From: Abditibacteriaceae bacterium
GTDB taxonomy: Bacteria > Armatimonadota > Abditibacteriia > Abditibacteriales > Abditibacteriaceae
Length of the DNA: 62,015 nucleotides
NCBI GenBank assembly: GCA_019239895.1
Contig: JAFAZH010000051.1
Coordinates: 1 to 62,015 of the forward strand
Direction: 5' to 3'
Translations under genes and position numbers: made by a program
Shown here: in pieces, positions 23,896 to 31,998 of the stretch
Layout of the letters: every line of letters begins with the position of its first letter
How positions within the stretch are numbered: the stretch's first letter is position 1
The notes under the pieces: model-generated
The model's database searches: none
What the model was told of the DNA's origin: nothing
What the model saw: the letters and a program-made list of their open reading frames with translations, nothing else

Positions 23896-25311
23896 TTAAG
23901 GCGTCTCTGCTACGGTTAAACCCAGATAATCGCGTACATTCTGGTAGCAGATATTGCGTACCATTGAACCCACAAGTTCTAAGTCGTTGGGCAATTCGCC
24001 GTTTTCCATATCGCGTCCCAGCATATTGCAGAGCACACGACGGAAATACTCATGGCGCGGGAAGGACATAAACGAGCGCGAGTCGGTCAGCATTCCGATA
24101 AAGCGTGACAATAGCCCCACATTAGAGAGGGCGTTCACCTGCTCTTCAATGCCCTGCTTCGTATCCAGAAACCACCACCCGGAGCCAAACTGCATTTTGC
24201 CAGGGATGGTGCCATCCTGAAAGTTGCCGATCATCGTGGCAAAGGTGTAGTTATCCACCGGATTATTATTATAGAGCACGATTTTAGGCAGGGTGTTGGC
24301 TTGTTCCAGACGGTCCAGGTAAGCCCCCAGAGCAGCGGCCTGCGGCCAGTCGCCCATCGAATCAAAGCCTGTGTCTGGCCCCAGTTCACCAGAGCGACGC
24401 GTGTTCACGCTGCGTAAGGCTCCTAAGTGCAATTGCTTCGTCCAGCCTCGCCGGGCATCCAGTTGGCCGAAAAACAGCATCATGTACGCGGCAAACTGGG
24501 CGTGTTCCTGTGGGGATGCGCTCTGACCAGCGCGGGCACGTTCAAAGATTGCGACGGCTTGGGCCTCCGTTGGGAAATCGGCATAAGCGTGCGCCATACC
24601 GTGATCGGAGAGGCGACAGCCTATCTCGTGGAAGTCATTATGCCGCCGTTCGAGGGCCGCAAATAAATCTGGTAACTGGCGAATCTCAACGCCACTTACG
24701 GTTTCAAGACGACCCAGCCAGGCATTGAGGGTTTCTGGCTGATTGACGAGGAGGGCCTTATCCGGGCGAAACGCAGGATAGACTCGCGTTGGCAAACCCG
24801 ATTGCGCAATGGCACGGTGCTCATCTAAGGGGTCAGCCGGGTCATCAGTCGTGCAGAGCGCGGTCACTTTAAATTTCTTCAAGATGCCCTGGGTCGTGAG
24901 TTCGGGCGTAGCCAGTTGTTCATTGGCCCTTTCCCACACCGACCGCGCATTGCTTTCATAGAGCAGTTCCTCAATACCGAAGTAGCGTTTGAGTTCGAGG
25001 TGTGTCCAGTGATAGAGTGGGTTGCGCAGCGTGTGGGGTACGGTTTTCGCCCATGCCATGAATTTTTCAAAGGGCGGAGCATCGCCAGTACAAAAACGCT
25101 CCTCTACACCATTGGCGCGCATAGCTCGCCATTTGTAATGATCGCCTTCCAGCCAGATTTCAAACAGGTTATTGAAGCGACGATTCTGCGCGATGTCGCG
25201 CGGCGGCAGGTGATTGTGATAATCGAGAATGGGCTGCTGCTCCGCATACTCATGATACAAACGACGCGCCATTGGGTTTTGAAGCAGAAAATCTTCGTGA
25301 ATAAATGACAT
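23896..25311 (-). CDS. uxaC: Glucuronate/galacturonate isomerase UxaC
   Basis: This 471-residue protein matches UxaC over its length. The family-typical start is MSFIHEDFLLQNPMARRLYH with the metal motif ILDYHNHLPP. Later blocks are FCTGDAPPFEKFMAWAKTVP, NPLYHWTHLELKRYFGI, CTTDDPADPL, and near the end FGSGWWFLDTKQGI and GMLTDSRSFMSFPRHEYFRR. The enzyme converts D-galacturonate to D-tagaturonate and D-glucuronate to D-fructuronate in the cytoplasm. It lies 11 bases after the CE12 gene and shares the minus-strand operon with uxaE, which handles the tagaturonate. Confidence 0.95.
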   Translation of the reverse strand: MSFIHEDFLLQNPMARRLYHEYAEQQPILDYHNHLPPRDIAQNRRFNNLFEIWLEGDHYKWRAMRANGVEERFCTGDAPPFEKFMAWAKTVPHTLRNPLYHWTHLELKRYFGIEELLYESNARSVWERANEQLATPELTTQGILKKFKVTALCTTDDPADPLDEHRAIAQSGLPTRVYPAFRPDKALLVNQPETLNAWLGRLETVSGVEIRQLPDLFAALERRHNDFHEIGCRLSDHGMAHAYADFPTEAQAVAIFERARAGQSASPQEHAQFAAYMMLFFGQLDARRGWTKQLHLGALRSVNTRRSGELGPDTGFDSMGDWPQAAALGAYLDRLEQANTLPKIVLYNNNPVDNYTFATMIGNFQDGTIPGKMQFGSGWWFLDTKQGIEEQVNALSNVGLLSRFIGMLTDSRSFMSFPRHEYFRRVLCNMLGRDMENGELPNDLELVGSMVRNICYQNVRDYLGLTVAETP

Positions 25312-25322
25312 GCAATTTGCCT

Positions 25323-26216
25323 TTATTTACCTTTGTCGGTGGCTGTCGCTGGTTGTACTACGGAGTAGGCAGGCACCGCGTTACCTTTGGCTGAAAAATA
25401 TTGTGTCAAGGCACAATTTCTAAGTCCCTTCAGGCCAGCTACGACGGAAGCCGCATTAATCTCGGCCCCCTCCGCACTGGTGTGCGTGTTATCGCCATGA
25501 AAAAGCGGCTCAACCTTATCCTTGCCCAATTTGTCATATTGATCGGCAATAATGGCGTTAAGATCAACAAAAGCCACGCCCTGCGCCTCGGCGACTGCTC
25601 TGGCCCATTGACCGTAATCACCCGTATTGCGCCTTATCTTGCCATCGGCACCCCAACTCTTGCGGGGAATAGGTGAGAGCACAATCGGAGTCGCGCCTTT
25701 GGCTTTAGTATCAGTGATGAACTGGCGCAGATACCAGCCATAGGTATGCACTACTTCGTGTTTTTTGGTCAGCAGATTATCAATTTCCTGAGTCTCTTCC
25801 CCAGTGCCGCGCAGAGTGCCACGAGCGCGGGAGTTATCATTAATCGGGGAGGTGTCGTTATGTCCAAACTGCATCAACACAAAATCGCCAGGCTGTAGCT
25901 CTTTGAGCACAGCGTCCCAGCGGCCCTCAGTAATGAAAGTGCGACTACTGCGCCCGCCCAGTGCCCGGTTTTGCACTTTGATCTTAGTTGGATCAAAGAA
26001 ACTCACGATTGGTTCGCCCCAGCCCCACTGCCCATTGCCGCCTGTACCCTGCCCGTTGCGCACGGTAGAATCACCGATCAGAAAAAGCGTCGGCAAATGC
26101 GTTTGCGGGGCTGGAGTCTGTGGGTTTTGCGCTTGAGCCACCGGGGTTCCAGTCAGTACGCAGCACACGAGCATATTTAAAATGGCAACCAGCACAGCAA
26201 ACTGTAGTCTTAGCAT
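25323..26216 (-). CDS. Secreted rhamnogalacturonan acetylesterase-like SGNH hydrolase (CE12)
   Basis: This 297-residue protein has a signal peptide ending near VAQAQ. Its SGNH blocks are: TLFLIGDSTVRNGQGTGGNG with the catalytic serine, RALGGRSSRTF, VLMQFGHNDTSPI and the Asp-His pair in FHGDNTHTSAEGA. The order and spacing match CE12 enzymes, which remove acetyl groups from rhamnogalacturonan I. It sits between uxaE and uxaC, seven bases after uxaE stops, so it is translated from the same message. The position of a secreted esterase between two cytoplasmic isomerases supports a single pectin regulon. Confidence 0.88.
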   Translation of the reverse strand: MLRLQFAVLVAILNMLVCCVLTGTPVAQAQNPQTPAPQTHLPTLFLIGDSTVRNGQGTGGNGQWGWGEPIVSFFDPTKIKVQNRALGGRSSRTFITEGRWDAVLKELQPGDFVLMQFGHNDTSPINDNSRARGTLRGTGEETQEIDNLLTKKHEVVHTYGWYLRQFITDTKAKGATPIVLSPIPRKSWGADGKIRRNTGDYGQWARAVAEAQGVAFVDLNAIIADQYDKLGKDKVEPLFHGDNTHTSAEGAEINAASVVAGLKGLRNCALTQYFSAKGNAVPAYSVVQPATATDKGK

Positions 26217-26222
26217 CTTGTT

Positions 26223-27476
26223 TTATCCTGTCACGAAAAGCGGCTTCAAGTGCCGCTCGTAAAGGTTAGTCGTCACATTCTCAGAGACTTTGTCCTCGCA
26301 CGCTTCCAGCATGGTCAGGTAACGTTCGCCCATCTGGGCTGCGACCTTGTAGCCCACATGCAATAACTGGCGCACATGAGGGTTGAACTGAGGGCAAGTT
26401 GGATCGTGGCGTAGAGATGCTACAAATTGCTCGGCTGTCCAACCATTCACCACAGCCGCAGAAGGCAATTGGTTGGCATCTATATCAATCACCGCCGCAT
26501 ACGGCGCACAAAGAGCTTCCTGTTTTTCTAAAGCGTGCGCGTAGATTTCCTTAGCCATCTCCAATCCGGCCCCACCCGACTCAGCCAGCCCAATAACCTC
26601 TTCTAACCAGGTTGTGCCCGCCGTTTTAAGGTGCAAACCCGCATCGAACCGTTGCAAAGCCCGACGTATTGGTGCGTAGATGGAGAATTTATCACTGCCG
26701 GAATGGACGCTTAGTTTCAAATTTTGCGGGAGGTCATACTGCTTTACAGCATAAGCGATAACGGCTAAGTCGTCATTAAATTCGCGTTCAAACTGCGCCA
26801 GATCGCCAACATAATCCACGCCTTTGTTAAAACGTCCGGTAAATTTCGGCGCGATGGTTTGTAAGGGAACGCCTTCATCCGCCAGTGCCGCCAGGATAAC
26901 CAGTAATTCTGGTGGCGTTTGGGGGCTGTCGGTTTCATCCATCGAGACTTCCGTGATGAAGTTGCCCGCTCCTTTAGCCCCAGCGATGTGCCGATAAATC
27001 TGCCCTGCTTCCTGCACGGCCCGCAGATACTTGGCCGCAACTCTCTCGACTTCCGCCCGCTCAATATGAAACGGCTGCTCAATGCCGGGAATAGATAGCT
27101 GGCCTACTAATTCGGTATGGCGTGCGACAAACTCCTGAAACGCGTTTGCTTCAGCCGGACGCCCAATAGCATCGGCTACATCAATGGTGTAAAAATCGCT
27201 GGACGCAATAAAAGCATCCACTGTTTCTAAACGAATGTGGTCAGCATCCACGTAGTAAGGTCTATCCCAGCCCAACGCGCGCACCGCAGCATCGGCTGCC
27301 AGACGCACCTCTGGCGGTTGAGAACCAATCATCGTGTGTTCGCGGAACGATTTATTCCAGACGGGAACCACAGCAGCGCCATTCTCTACGGCCATCATAC
27401 AGGCGCGCAACTGCGCTTTGGCCTGGTGCGCAAAACGGTCACCAACGCCAAATGAATATTTTTCAAGGGTTACCAT
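26223..27476 (-). CDS. uxaE: Tagaturonate/fructuronate epimerase UxaE
   Basis: This 417-residue protein matches the UxaE family: YSFGVGDRFAHQAKAQLRAC, PVWNKSFREHTMIGSQP, YYVDADHIRLETVDAFI, ISTEVS-like FITEVSMDETDSPQTPPELL and KLSVHSGSDKFSIYAPI. UxaE interconverts D-tagaturonate and D-fructuronate, so galacturonate can flow through the fructuronate branch without tagaturonate reductase. No uxaB, uxuA or kdgK gene is in the window; these must lie elsewhere. It is the first gene of the uxaE-CE12-uxaC group, with AAGGG a few bases before the ATG. Confidence 0.92.
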   Translation of the reverse strand: MVTLEKYSFGVGDRFAHQAKAQLRACMMAVENGAAVVPVWNKSFREHTMIGSQPPEVRLAADAAVRALGWDRPYYVDADHIRLETVDAFIASSDFYTIDVADAIGRPAEANAFQEFVARHTELVGQLSIPGIEQPFHIERAEVERVAAKYLRAVQEAGQIYRHIAGAKGAGNFITEVSMDETDSPQTPPELLVILAALADEGVPLQTIAPKFTGRFNKGVDYVGDLAQFEREFNDDLAVIAYAVKQYDLPQNLKLSVHSGSDKFSIYAPIRRALQRFDAGLHLKTAGTTWLEEVIGLAESGGAGLEMAKEIYAHALEKQEALCAPYAAVIDIDANQLPSAAVVNGWTAEQFVASLRHDPTCPQFNPHVRQLLHVGYKVAAQMGERYLTMLEACEDKVSENVTTNLYERHLKPLFVTG

Positions 27477-27592
27477 GATTTCGTTAGTTTAGGCGAAAAG
27501 TTGGCCCATTGATACCGTAAGACTCAGGCCCGCCTATAAACGAGGGAACTGAGAACAAAAGGACATACCCCCGCACTAACCTCCCCTTTGCT

Positions 27593-27608
27593 AAGGGGAA
27601 GGAATCGA
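27593..27608. repeat. Small hairpin
   Basis: CCCCTT-tgct-AAGGGG forms a six-bp hairpin in the 288-base intergenic region between uxaE and the second GH28 gene. 'CCTCCCCTTTGCTAAGGGGAAGG' sequences are a common dispersed type. No U tract follows, so I do not call it a terminator. Confidence 0.35.
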
Positions 27609-27686
27609 ACCTCGCGCCATTGCCAGGGAATATGGATTAAGTCCTTAGCTACTCAAAAGTCATCAACGGGTTAAACGGGTTCGGTT

Positions 27687-27733
27687 AGCCCCGTTCAGGG
27701 GGCTTCTGCATTCAGCCCGCTGCTTGAGCGGCG
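27687..27733 (-). repeat. REP-like element, copy 2
   Basis: Read on the minus strand these 47 bases match the element at 20899-20945 with about three differences, including both stem-loops (CCGCT/AGCGG and AGCCCC/GGGGCT). It lies just downstream of the second GH28 gene. No RAYT transposase gene is in the window. Confidence 0.7.
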
Positions 27734-27764
27734 GGTCTCAGTCTTTCAGAGATGTGACCTGGCT

Positions 27765-29132
27765 TCACTTACCAACGGTAGCGATTCCAGTGACTTGCGC
27801 ATCCGCCAGCACCACAGGCGCACCACTTTTGGCATTAACCTGTGAGTTCACGAATTGGATGCCTTTGGCGTGGACGATTTCCATGCCCTTGGATGCGGCG
27901 ATATGAACATCGGTCAGCACCACATCGGAGACTGGCATTTCGGGCAAGCCAAAAATCTGTCCTGCTACCCCGCTCCCCTCTGCCGTCACGTTATTGATAC
28001 GGATATGCCGCCAGATAGGAGTCTTAGCGTCCACCGGTTGCGCCACATCCTGCGCCGGATTGACGCGCGCACGATCTGTTGGGCTGTTGTTATTGTAATA
28101 GCTGGTAATTAAGATGGGCACTTTCACTGCCTTCATGTTGAGGTTCTCATAAGTGACATCTTCCACCAACCCGCCGGAGCCACGACTGGCCTTTAGGCGA
28201 ATACCAGCGTCGGTGCCTTCAAACGTACAGTTGCGCACGGTCATATTGCGGAGACCACCCGGAGTTTGACCACCGATGGACATGCCATGCCCATGTAAGA
28301 ACTGACAGTCGGTAATCAGGAAATTGTCGCAAGATGGCCTGCCCGGTTCCATCAGTGCGCTAGGCTTGACGGCAATGCAGTCGTCCCCTACATTCAGCAC
28401 ACATTTTGTGATAAAGAAGTTCCAACCAGCAGGATCAATGGCATCCGTATTGGGGGCCTTTTCGGGCGCAGTGATATGCACGCCTTCAATACGCACATCC
28501 TGACAGCGTTGCGGCACCAGATGGAACATCGGGGAATTGATAAGGGAGATGTCCTGTACGAGCACTCGTGTGCAGTGAGTCAAAACGACTAAGAAGGGAC
28601 GATGGGGCGGAGTCGGCGTATTGGCTGGCGCATTCTTGGGCTTGACAGAATGCTCCCACCAATAGGCACCTTGCCCATCAATTGTCCCGGCACCGGTGAT
28701 GGCAATGTCATGGCAATCTTTGGCGGCAATACAATCCTGAAACCGGTTCTCGCGCAGCACATAATCTGACGGGTTATTGCTTAATAACAGCGTCGCTCCT
28801 TTTTCAAGGTGCAAGTTCATGTTGCTGGCCAGAGTGCAGGGGCCAATCAAAAAAGTTCCTGGCGGCACGAGAACTGTACCGCCTCCGGCCTCGCTACAGG
28901 CCGCAATCGTTTTTTGTAACGCTACTGTATCTAAGGTCTTGCCATCGCCTTGCGCACCGTAGTCTGTGATCCGAAACACTTTGGGGGGAATTACTGGCGT
29001 GGGGATTTTAGGCAGGGTGGTTGTCTGTGTCACGCTTGTCTGTGCTACGCCTACCACCTGCAAGTAGCCGTAGAGACATACCCCTACTATCCCCAGTAAT
29101 AACGTTGTCCTCTTCACAATCATGCTTTTCAT
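27765..29132 (-). CDS. Secreted polygalacturonase (GH28), second copy
   Basis: From ATG 29132 this is 455 residues with a signal peptide (TTLLLGIVGVCLYGYLQVV). The block KVFRITDYGAQGDGKTLDTV matches the start of the GH28 fold. The catalytic motifs are NTDAIDPAGW, NVGDDCIAVKPSAL, HGHGMSIGGQ and GIRLKASRGSGG. NTDAID and GHGMS differ from NTDGIN and GHGGV in the first copy, so the two enzymes are not recent duplicates and may cut different linkages, for example rhamnogalacturonan or xylogalacturonan. Codons upstream of 29132 to 29201 are open but not signal-like. It is downstream of the DUF1559 gene and may be on its transcript. Confidence 0.9.
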   Translation of the reverse strand: MKSMIVKRTTLLLGIVGVCLYGYLQVVGVAQTSVTQTTTLPKIPTPVIPPKVFRITDYGAQGDGKTLDTVALQKTIAACSEAGGGTVLVPPGTFLIGPCTLASNMNLHLEKGATLLLSNNPSDYVLRENRFQDCIAAKDCHDIAITGAGTIDGQGAYWWEHSVKPKNAPANTPTPPHRPFLVVLTHCTRVLVQDISLINSPMFHLVPQRCQDVRIEGVHITAPEKAPNTDAIDPAGWNFFITKCVLNVGDDCIAVKPSALMEPGRPSCDNFLITDCQFLHGHGMSIGGQTPGGLRNMTVRNCTFEGTDAGIRLKASRGSGGLVEDVTYENLNMKAVKVPILITSYYNNNSPTDRARVNPAQDVAQPVDAKTPIWRHIRINNVTAEGSGVAGQIFGLPEMPVSDVVLTDVHIAASKGMEIVHAKGIQFVNSQVNAKSGAPVVLADAQVTGIATVGK

Positions 29133-29215
29133 TTCTCTGATACTGGTCACGCAATAGCCCTGCCCAGCAGCTTTAAATAGCCAAGGCAAAAATTCCTTCA
29201 AGCAATAAGGGCCGC

Positions 29216-30154
29216 CTACGAGCAGGAGGAATAAGGCGGTAGGTTAGAACTGGCCCGATAGGTAGAGGGCATAGCGGGATTAAGGATACCACTGAGGGGG
29301 AAGAACCAGCCCGCCGGATTAGCATATTTGCCCGTGTCGCAGTGTGTCCAGGCGATGTTGGTGGCACGCGCCGTGGTAATGTCTGGCAGACTGGAGGCCG
29401 GGGCTTTGGCCCACTTAACATGGCCATCCACATACAGAAAATTTGCTCCCCCACTATGTCGCGTGCGCGCGTTCATGTAGCAGGCGTTATGGAAGGCCGT
29501 GCTACCGCCGGAGTTATTATTATAACTATCATCCTGGCCCGTAATATAACTGTTATCGCCCAGGCTCGGCCCCACTAGCACCAGGTTAGATGGCGCATCA
29601 AAAAGGCTCTCCACAGACGCTGGATTTGAGGTTGGAGTCTTACTACCGGTGCCGGTGCCTGTCCATTGTGGACAGATGTAGCGGTTTACGCCATAAGATA
29701 AAAGGGCACGACTGGAAGAGTAACCAATGAGACTGTTGGACGCGCCACCGGAAGTATCAGGCACCGAAAACTCGTAGTCGGGGCAGACATAGATAGATTT
29801 AACCTGATCCTTGTTGACGCCAGTGCCACTATTGGCCACCACGCCCCCTTTAATGTAAGGCTCGACCAAAGATGTCCAAATTATTTGTGTCGCGCCAGAG
29901 CCATACTCGCAGGGCGGATACCTCTGGTCGTTGTCTTGCGCATAGCCCTGAAAGGCCAATCCAAGTTGCTTCAAGTTGGACGAGCAGGCCGCTTGCCGTG
30001 CTTTCTCGCGGGCAGTGGCAAAGACCGGGAAGAGAATTGCCGCCAGGATAGCAATTATGGCAATGACGACTAAAAGTTCAATGAGCGTAAAACCTCGTCG
30101 GCGGATAATCTGAACATTAGGACGGGTGAGCATAGATTTTCGGTCGGTTCTCAT
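29216..30154 (-). CDS. DUF1559 prepilin-like secreted protein
   Basis: From ATG 30154, preceded by AGGAGG, this is 312 residues. It has a type IV prepilin N-terminus: a basic leader ending in RRRG, then FTLIELLVVIAIIAILAAIL with the glutamate at mature position 5. The block FPVFATAREKARQAACSSN and LKQLGLAFQGYAQDNDQRYP follow. The C-terminus has the DUF1559 'H-x(9)-DG' type ending: RHSGGANFLYVDGHVKW. These pseudopilin-like proteins are exported and processed by a prepilin peptidase; their role is unknown. A promoter and two LacI-type operators precede it, so it seems co-regulated with pectin use. Confidence 0.9.
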   Translation of the reverse strand: MRTDRKSMLTRPNVQIIRRRGFTLIELLVVIAIIAILAAILFPVFATAREKARQAACSSNLKQLGLAFQGYAQDNDQRYPPCEYGSGATQIIWTSLVEPYIKGGVVANSGTGVNKDQVKSIYVCPDYEFSVPDTSGGASNSLIGYSSSRALLSYGVNRYICPQWTGTGTGSKTPTSNPASVESLFDAPSNLVLVGPSLGDNSYITGQDDSYNNNSGGSTAFHNACYMNARTRHSGGANFLYVDGHVKWAKAPASSLPDITTARATNIAWTHCDTGKYANPAGWFFPLSGILNPAMPSTYRASSNLPPYSSCS

Positions 30155-30189
30155 GGCTAGTTCCTCCTGTAAGCCGCTCCAAACTTTGA

Positions 30190-30201
30190 TCAACCGGTTG
30201 A
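30190..30201. promoter_or_regulatory. Putative LacI-family operator, distal
   Basis: TCAACCGGTTGA is a perfect 12-base palindrome, 36 bases before the DUF1559 start. Its centre is exactly 40 bases from that of the second operator at 30228-30243, about four helical turns, so a dimer pair or tetramer could bind both on one face. Confidence 0.6.
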
Positions 30202-30227
30202 GCAAAGGTGCAGATTAAAATCGCGTT

Positions 30228-30243
30228 GCACAACCGGTTGTGC
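30228..30243. promoter_or_regulatory. Putative LacI-family operator, main
   Basis: GCACAACCGGTTGTGC is a perfect 16-base palindrome directly downstream of the predicted -10 box of the DUF1559 promoter, where a repressor would block initiation. It is the strongest of the three sites sharing CAACCGGTTG and lies next to the lacI-type gene. Confidence 0.65.
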
Positions 30244-30248
30244 CAGAT

Positions 30249-30278
30249 AGTATAATTGCCACCTCGCAAGTTACGCAA
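30249..30278 (-). promoter_or_regulatory. Predicted sigma70-type promoter of the DUF1559 gene
   Basis: Minus strand: TTGCGT, an 18-base spacer and TATACT (five of six matches to TATAAT). The start would fall at the edge of or within the 16-base operator palindrome. Confidence 0.45.
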
Positions 30279-30316
30279 GGGAGAAAACGCCGTTTTGTGA
30301 GAATTCTTTGGGCCAA

Positions 30317-31396
30317 TTAATTTAGGGCCATAACGCTTTGCCTTTCAACTAAGCGTCCTTTAATCGTTATTGTCCTGGGAGGCCGTGTACTTCCAGCAAT
30401 CCGCTCCATCATTAATGCCACGACTGTATCTACGATTTCCTCAGCAGGTTGTGCTACTGAAGTGAGCGGCACGGGACAATAGGCGGCGATGGGCAGGTTA
30501 TCGTGCCCGACAATGCTGACATCTTTCGGGATGCGCACTCCGGCCCGTATCACCTCGACCATAAAAGACAGAGCCACGTAGTCATTCACAATGCACAAAC
30601 CCGTGGGGCGCTCTTTAAGTTCCAGGAAATGCCGCGCCATCTCAGCACCACCTCGTTCAAAGGTTGAGTTTTGGAAAAACCACTCGTTGCGCTTGGGCAC
30701 GCCGAATTCGGTCATCACCCGCTCAAAACCTTGGTAACGCAAGCGTTGCATCAAATTGATGGGGTCAGCCAGCGGTTTCGCCATACGCGACATTCCAATA
30801 CCAATGCGGCGGTGGCCCCGTTCTATCAAATAGTGAGCACCCTGATAGGCGTTATCTTCACGGTCATAAATGACCTGATCGCAAGCCAGGGGGACGGGAA
30901 TATCATAGCTTACCACAATGCCCCCTTCATGCTGGTATTGCTCTAACTCGCGGAATGCGGCGGCATGAAAGGCAAAAGACGCGCAGATAATAGCCTGGGG
31001 GCGTTGGCGGCGCAATTGTCGTAAGAGGGCTGCCTGTGAAGCGCCTTGATCTTGTGTTGCCTTGGCCGGGGTATAAATTGGCACTTCAAGGCCCCTCCCC
31101 GTCAGGGCGGCTTGAATGAGAGCAATTTTCTCTGTAGCTCGTCCTGGATCAAAAGCACCCGTACAGAGACAAACGACTTTACTCTTGGCACGATTGGCCA
31201 AGCGCTGGGCTAAGGGATCGGGTTCATAACCCAGTTCCTCCGCGCGAGCTAAAATACGCGCCCGCAGTGAAGCCGAGATACGGCCTTTGCCTGCCAGGGC
31301 ATAGGAAACAGTTGATTTATGAATGCCGAGTTCATCCGCAATATGTTGAATGGTAACTGGTCGGCCTGCGGCTATCAGGCCGTTATTATCTTGCAT
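30317..31396 (-). CDS. LacI-family transcriptional regulator
   Basis: This 359-residue protein has an N-terminal LacI-type helix-turn-helix with hinge (VTIQHIADELGIHKSTVSYA, LAGKGRISASLRARILARAE, ELGYEPDPLAQRL). A periplasmic-binding-protein-like effector domain follows (KVVCLCTGAFDPGR, QAIICASFAFHAAAF, GHRRIGIGMSRMAKPL, TGLCIVNDYVALSFM, VSIVGHDNLPIAAYCPVPLT). Such regulators usually repress sugar genes until a sugar binds. It ends 74 bases from the nearest CAACCGGTTG operator and lies beside the pectin locus, so a galacturonate-derived ligand is a reasonable guess. Confidence 0.92.
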   Translation of the reverse strand: MQDNNGLIAAGRPVTIQHIADELGIHKSTVSYALAGKGRISASLRARILARAEELGYEPDPLAQRLANRAKSKVVCLCTGAFDPGRATEKIALIQAALTGRGLEVPIYTPAKATQDQGASQAALLRQLRRQRPQAIICASFAFHAAAFRELEQYQHEGGIVVSYDIPVPLACDQVIYDREDNAYQGAHYLIERGHRRIGIGMSRMAKPLADPINLMQRLRYQGFERVMTEFGVPKRNEWFFQNSTFERGGAEMARHFLELKERPTGLCIVNDYVALSFMVEVIRAGVRIPKDVSIVGHDNLPIAAYCPVPLTSVAQPAEEIVDTVVALMMERIAGSTRPPRTITIKGRLVERQSVMALN

Positions 31397-31998
31397 CGGG
31401 TTCCCTTAGAGCGACAGTTATTCTGAAGTTTACAGCCTGAGCGCCGCCTATGGATGTTGCATTATATCATTCTCGCCGCCTGCGATTACCTCACGCATCA
31501 GCACTATGGCACAACTTGCGCCCCGCAAGGCTCATTTCGGCGCTTGATGGATGCTGCCATGACTCATGCCATTCGGGGCACTTTGTTGCGGAAGCGGAAT
31601 ATGTGCTACCCTGCATCCTCAGCCTTACCGCCAGCCTTGATTGCCACCGCCACAAGGTAGGCCGTTTACGGCGCGGAGAACAATGCTTCGCCACTCCCGA
31701 TCATCCTCAGCCGCAGCGATTATCGAACGACGGGTAAAACTTTTCCTGCCCATGCTTGAAAAAGCCACTGACATGCTGCATAGTCCTCACGCACCCTTGT
31801 GGGCTTACCAGCGACGAACTGATACCATAAACCCTTGTCACTCTTAATAGCCGCTGCGGTGAAGCAAATTGCGGTGATTTTGCTACACTTTCACCTAAAA
31901 CAATCTGAGCAAGTTGGGTTCTCTCTATCTCGTATAGGGCGTGGCCTCTTCAGACGCCGTCACTTAACAACATAGGATTACCAATTTAATTCAACAAA
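31397..31998. other. Long intergenic region between divergent genes
   Basis: This stretch of 602 bases lies between the LacI-type gene and the GH2 gene. Three overlapping plus-strand open frames of 68-95 codons (31450-31847) are His/Arg/Ser-rich, lack ribosome binding sites and match nothing I know; I do not call them. The last 140 bases must hold the GH2 promoter; a small stem GGCGT/ACGCC is the only structure I see there. Confidence 0.4.

Noticed and set aside
31450..31847. Three overlapping frames in the lacI-GH2 intergenic region
   Set aside because: No motif, no start signal, mutually overlapping and unusual composition. No evidence for a gene.
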